Shown one piece after another: positions 41,285 to 44,379 of a stretch of 44,379 nt of DNA. Every line of letters starts with the position of its first letter. The stretch's first letter is position 1. A program made the position numbers and the translations under genes. The DNA comes from JASLDZ01 sp964244065 (GTDB lineage: Bacteria > Pseudomonadota > Alphaproteobacteria > Caulobacterales > Caulobacteraceae), in the NCBI GenBank assembly GCA_964244065.1, contig CAXTHH010000017.1, positions 1-44,379 of the forward strand, given 5' to 3'. The notes under the pieces were generated by a model. It did no database searches. It was not told the DNA's origin and saw only the letters and a list, made by a program, of their open reading frames with translations.

Positions 41285-41614
41285 GTGCGCCGTCTCCCCG
41301 CCCTGCTGCTGCTCGTGGCCGCGCTGCCCGCGGCCGCCGCGCCCAAGTCCAGCAAGCCGCCGCGCGGCGTCTACCTCCGCTACGATCCCACCCCGCCGGC
41401 CGCGCCCATGCGGCCGACGAGCCCGGTCCCGGCCGGTCGGCTCGCCCTGGGCGGGCTCACGGGGCTGAGCGGCCTGGCGCCGGTCGCGGACGTCGCGGGC
41501 CAGTGCCGCGCGCGCTGCGCCCGCGAGCGCTACGCCTGCGAGGGCGGCGGCGAGGACTGCGCGCCCGCCTGGGCCGCCTGCCTGCGACCCTGCGGCGCAG
41601 CCCTCGGCCGCTGA
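41285..41614 (+). CDS. Exported six-cysteine protein
   Basis: This is a 109-residue protein starting at GTG (41285) with the leader VRRLPALLLLVAALPAAAAP. A middle linker is Pro-rich, then the C-terminal part has the pattern C-x3-C-x6-C-x6-C-x6-C-x3-C (QCRARCARERYACEGG then GEDCAPAWAACLRPC). This would form a disulfide-linked helical hairpin. The next gene has the same pattern with a slightly longer middle. No named family was recognised. Confidence 0.65.
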   Translation: MRRLPALLLLVAALPAAAAPKSSKPPRGVYLRYDPTPPAAPMRPTSPVPAGRLALGGLTGLSGLAPVADVAGQCRARCARERYACEGGGEDCAPAWAACLRPCGAALGR

Positions 41615-41694
41615 CACCCCGCTTTACAACCGCGCCAATGAGCGCATCGTCTCCCGCGTTCATAAGCAAAAACATCGCCAGGGAGGCGGACGCT

Positions 41695-41946
41695 ATGATC
41701 AGGGAAATGAAGACGGCGGCCCTTACAGGGGTCGCCCTGCTCGCTATGCTCGGGACGGCGGGGGCGACCTCTGCGGCGACCTGCGCGGCCGGGTGCAACG
41801 ACCAGCACACGCAGTGCACCAAGTCCGGCAAGGACTACGGCGCCTGCATGGACGCCTGGCGCCAGTGCAAGACCGTCTGCCTGACGCCGGCCAAGACCAC
41901 GCCCGTCCCGGCGCCCCGGCCGATGCCGGCGCTGGCGCGGCGCTGA
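41695..41946 (+). CDS. Exported six-cysteine protein, paralogue of the preceding one
   Basis: This is an 83-residue protein. The ATG at 41695 follows GGGAGG (41681 region); a second ATG at 41707 is possible. The leader (MIREMKTAALTGVALLAMLG) is followed by C-x3-C-x6-C-x9-C-x6-C-x3-C (TCAAGCNDQHTQCTK then ACMDAWRQCKTVC), the pattern of the preceding gene. The tail is Pro-rich. Adjacent position, shared pattern and shared export signal suggest an old tandem duplication. Confidence 0.68.
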   Translation: MIREMKTAALTGVALLAMLGTAGATSAATCAAGCNDQHTQCTKSGKDYGACMDAWRQCKTVCLTPAKTTPVPAPRPMPALARR

Positions 41947-43002
41947 TCAGCCGCCCACCGCCTCGGCCGTCGAGCGGAAGCCCTCGGCCCGCAGCCGCGC
42001 GGCCAGGTCGCGCTTGATCGCGCCGACCAGGCCGGGTCCGCCGTAGACCAGGGCGGTGTAGAGCTGCACGGCGGAGGCGCCGGCGCGCAGCTTGGCCAGC
42101 GCGTCCGCGCCCGAGCCCACGCCCCCAGCGGCGACCAGCGCCACGGGCCGGCCGGCCAGCGCCTGCCTGAACTGGCCGAGCACGGCGGTGGAGCGCGCGA
42201 ACAGGGGCGCGCCGGAGAGGCCGCCGGCCTCCCCCGCCGCCGCACCGCGCAGCGAGGCCGGGCGCTCGACGGTGGTGTTGGAGACGATCAGGCCGTCGAA
42301 GCCGTGCGCGGCGGCGCGGTCGGCGATCGCCTCCACCTCCGCCCCGTCCAGGTCTGGGGCGACCTTCAGGAACACCGGCGGCCCGCGCTCCGCCCCGCGC
42401 AGCCGCGTGCGCGCGGCCACCAGCCGCTCGCCCAGCTCGTCCAGCGCCGCAGCCGACTGGAGCGCGCGCAGGCCGGGCGTGTTGGGCGAGGAGACGTTCA
42501 CGGTGAAGCCGTCGGCCAGCCCCCACAGCCGTTCGAGCCCGGTCACGTAGTCGCCGATGCGGTCGGCCGCGTCCTTGTTGGCGCCGATGTTGGCCACCAC
42601 GACGCCCCGGCTCCGGTCGCGGCGCGCCAGGCGGGCGGCGTAGGCCTCCAGCCCGCCGTTGTTGAACCCCAGGCGGTTGATCACCGCCCCGTCCTCCGGC
42701 AGGCGGAACAGGCGCGGCCGCGGGTTGCCCGCCTGCGGCAGGGGCGTGACCGTGCCCGCCTCCGCCCAGCCGAAGCCCGCGCGCAGCACGCCGGCGGTGA
42801 CGCGCGCATCCTTGTCGAACCCCGCCGCCAGCCCGACCGGGTTGGGCAGCGCCAGGCCCGCCACCGTCGTGCGCAGGATGGGATCGTCCGCCGGCGCGCG
42901 CGGGGCGAGCCCCAGCTCCAGCGCGCGCAGGGTCAGCTCGTGCGCCGTCTCCGGCTCCAGCCGCCGCAGCAGGACCGCGGCCAGCGTCGAGGGGCCGCTC
43001 AC
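41947..43002 (-). CDS. pyrD: Dihydroorotate dehydrogenase (quinone), class 2
   Basis: This is a 351-residue FMN enzyme with family landmarks: PNPVGLAAGFDKDA, INRLGFNNGG, VANIGANKD, VNVSSPNTPGLRAL (catalytic Ser), VSNTTVERP and LVAAGGVGSGADALAKLRAG. Class 2 enzymes are membrane-associated through the N-terminal helices (TLAAVLLRRLEPETAHELTL) and pass electrons to quinone in pyrimidine synthesis. The GTG at 43002 overlaps the stop of the DUF952 gene. Confidence 0.95.
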   Translation of the reverse strand: MSGPSTLAAVLLRRLEPETAHELTLRALELGLAPRAPADDPILRTTVAGLALPNPVGLAAGFDKDARVTAGVLRAGFGWAEAGTVTPLPQAGNPRPRLFRLPEDGAVINRLGFNNGGLEAYAARLARRDRSRGVVVANIGANKDAADRIGDYVTGLERLWGLADGFTVNVSSPNTPGLRALQSAAALDELGERLVAARTRLRGAERGPPVFLKVAPDLDGAEVEAIADRAAAHGFDGLIVSNTTVERPASLRGAAAGEAGGLSGAPLFARSTAVLGQFRQALAGRPVALVAAGGVGSGADALAKLRAGASAVQLYTALVYGGPGLVGAIKRDLAARLRAEGFRSTAEAVGG

Positions 43003-43343
43003 GCGGGGAGGTCGGGCACGGCGGGCGCTCCGTCGGCTCCCAGCGGCGCCACATGCTCCGCGCGCACCCGGGCGGGATCGAGCGGGCCGTACAGGTGCGG
43101 AAACAGGTCGCCGCCGCGCGAGGGCTCCCAGCGGAGCGCCTCGCCCAGGTCGCCGGCCTCCAGCTCCAGCACCAGCAGGTCGTCGCGGCCGGCGAAGTGC
43201 CGCCGCGCCGTCTCGGCCGCCTGGGCGGCGGTGGAGAGGTGGATGTAGCCGTCGCGCAGGTCGATCTCCGCCCCGTGGAAGACGCCCGCGGCGCGCGCCG
43301 CCGCCCATTCGGCGCGGCCGACGATCTTGTAGACGCGGCTCAC
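42999..43343 (-). CDS. DUF952 family protein
   Basis: This is a 114-residue protein with the DUF952 pattern: VYKIVGRAEWAAARAAGVFH, DLRDGYIHLSTAAQAAETAR and PHLYGPLDPARV. The family is related in fold to ADP-ribosyltransferase/RNA phosphotransferase-like proteins, but its function is unsettled. Its GTG start (43343) overlaps the preceding stop and its stop overlaps the pyrD start. Confidence 0.88.
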   Translation of the reverse strand: MSRVYKIVGRAEWAAARAAGVFHGAEIDLRDGYIHLSTAAQAAETARRHFAGRDDLLVLELEAGDLGEALRWEPSRGGDLFPHLYGPLDPARVRAEHVAPLGADGAPAVPDLPA

Positions 43344-43816
43344 GCCCCATCGCCAGGCGTGTGGAACAGGGCGGCGGTCCAGGTGTCTCCCTCGCCGCGG
43401 TCGAGCACGACGGCCGTGCCCGGCGGGAAGCCGGCGGCCAGCCGCGGGTCGTCCCCCGCCAGGTCGAGCGCCAGCGCCTGCAGGCCGGGATTGTGCGCCA
43501 CCAGCAGCACCGCGGCCTCGCCCGCCGCCTCGGCCAGGCGGAACAGCTGCGCAGGAGCCTCGTCGTAGAGCCCGGGCGCCTCGCGGCCGGGCGGCGGCGC
43601 GGGCCAGGCGGCGCGCGCCTCCGCCCACGTCTGGCGCGTGCGCACGGCGGGGGAGACCAGGACCGCCTCCGGCGTGATCCTCGCCTGCGCCAGCACTCGC
43701 CCGGCCTGCGCCGCCGCCGCGCGCCCGGCGTCGGTCAGCTCGCGGTCCAGGTCGCGGCCGGACGGCGCGTGCGGCTGCGCCTCGCCGTGGCGGAGCAGGA
43801 TCAGGCGGTGGAGCAT
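43340..43816 (-). CDS. SixA-type histidine phosphatase
   Basis: This is a 158-residue phosphoglycerate-mutase-fold phosphatase. The RHG motif LILLRHGEAQPH contains the phospho-accepting His10, with Arg/His partners in SPAVRTRQTW and LLVAHNPGLQALA. The SixA size and the short form suggest a protein-histidine phosphatase. It is the first gene of the sixA-DUF952-pyrD chain and is divergent from rbfA. Confidence 0.9.
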   Translation of the reverse strand: MLHRLILLRHGEAQPHAPSGRDLDRELTDAGRAAAAQAGRVLAQARITPEAVLVSPAVRTRQTWAEARAAWPAPPPGREAPGLYDEAPAQLFRLAEAAGEAAVLLVAHNPGLQALALDLAGDDPRLAAGFPPGTAVVLDRGEGDTWTAALFHTPGDGA

Positions 43817-43948
43817 GGGCGGGAGACTAGCCGGCCGCCCCGGGCCTGCGAACCCCGCCCGGGCTGGACCTGCCCGCCGGCCGCGACTATCTCCCGCCGC
43901 CCCGCGTCCCGCGCGTCCGACCCGCGCCCACGCTCCGGAGCCCTCCCC

Positions 43949-44379
43949 ATGCCGAAATCCCGTCCTCCCTCGCGCGGCGGCCGCGACGCGTCCGCGGGCG
44001 GGGCCAGCCAGCGTCAGCTGCGCGCGGGCGAACTGGTGCGCCACGCGCTGGCCGAGATCCTGCGCGAAGTGGACGTCGCCGACCCGCGCGTGCAGGGCGT
44101 GTCGGTGACGGTCACGGAGGTGCGCTGCTCCCCCGACCTGCGCCACGCCACCTGCTTCGTGGAGCCGCTGGGCGGCGGCGAGCGCGCCGAGGTGGTGATC
44201 GACGGGCTGAACCACGCCGCCCGCTTCCTGCGCGGCGAGCTGGGCCGGCGCATCGACATGAAGTTCACGCCGGACCTGCACTTCATCCACGATCCCTCCT
44301 TCGCGGAGGCGGCGCGCATGAACGCGCTGTTCAACAAGCCCGAGGTGAAGCGGGATCTAGACGACCCGTCCTCCCCCGC
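43949..44379 (+). CDS. rbfA: Ribosome-binding factor A, 5' part (continues past window)
   Basis: The frame is open to the window end; 143 codons are visible. The KH-fold RbfA pattern is clear: QRQLRAGELVRHALAEILRE, DVADPRVQGVSVTVTEVRCS, DLRHATCFVEPLGG, and the C-terminal RRIDMKFTPDLHFIHDPSFA. RbfA is a 30S maturation factor needed in the cold. The ATG at 43949 follows a 132-bp divergent gap from sixA. The N-terminus is extended and basic (MPKSRPPSRGGRDASAGGAS). Confidence 0.95.
   Translation, partial: MPKSRPPSRGGRDASAGGASQRQLRAGELVRHALAEILREVDVADPRVQGVSVTVTEVRCSPDLRHATCFVEPLGGGERAEVVIDGLNHAARFLRGELGRRIDMKFTPDLHFIHDPSFAEAARMNALFNKPEVKRDLDDPSSP

Overview
The window is about 44.4 kb of very GC-rich, densely coded DNA. 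It reads as chromosome of an alphaproteobacterium, most likely Caulobacterales (Caulobacter/Phenylobacterium-like). This placement is inferred from the fabA-fabB plus fabI cluster, the Hsp20-DUF1150 pair, the TIGR02301 family, DUF983 and DUF2490 proteins, a CtpA-type protease, an RTX protein and families of palindromic intergenic repeats. No phage, IS element, CRISPR array or rRNA was seen. One tRNA (Arg, anticodon CCG) is present.

Layout. 1-5052: the 3' part of polA, a compositionally odd lipoprotein gene, a 776-bp gene-free block with two large palindromic elements, an orphan PemK/MazF-type toxin, and a secreted SH3-like protein overlapping a DUF1801 gene. 5085-10620: a small membrane protein, methylmalonate-semialdehyde dehydrogenase, a 37-residue membrane peptide, a DUF983 protein, a Kdo hydroxylase, a secreted Ser/Thr-rich protein and a POT peptide transporter. 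10761-18993: the most unusual region. A tight minus-strand operon encodes a vWA-like lipoprotein, a four-helix membrane protein, a tubulin/FtsZ-superfamily protein and a 1227-residue protein with an actin/Hsp70-type ATPase core. A membrane-anchored double-SH3 protein is divergent from it. 19069-24188: tRNA-Arg, a DUF2490 barrel, a lone ABC ATPase, a CHCC zinc-finger protein, a DNA-ligase-associated exonuclease, and fabI-nudix-TIGR02301 joined by 4-nt overlaps.

24246-28691: a ParE/RelE-type toxin-antitoxin pair, a secreted protein and an exported hydrolase lie between fabI and fabA-fabB, which are adjacent in many alphaproteobacteria. 28784-34381: an SH3 secreted protein, a 2-hydroxyacid dehydrogenase, a cupin, CtpA with a periplasmic ABM-domain protein, a decayed HigBA-like module and rlmN. 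34525-41245: an RTX-type protein, argD-argF, a class-III aminotransferase-like protein without the catalytic lysine, bioB, and hsp20-DUF1150. 41285-44379: two small exported proteins sharing a six-cysteine pattern, a sixA-DUF952-pyrD operon and the start of rbfA.

The best candidate for an undescribed system is the 10.8-19.0 kb cluster. It puts a tubulin-like GTPase, an actin-like ATPase, a multi-pass membrane protein and a periplasmic vWA lipoprotein in one transcription unit. That arrangement suggests an envelope-linked cytomotive or membrane-remodelling apparatus, but its function is unknown and is not asserted here. Functions were assigned by reading motifs and recalling families; no database search was run.
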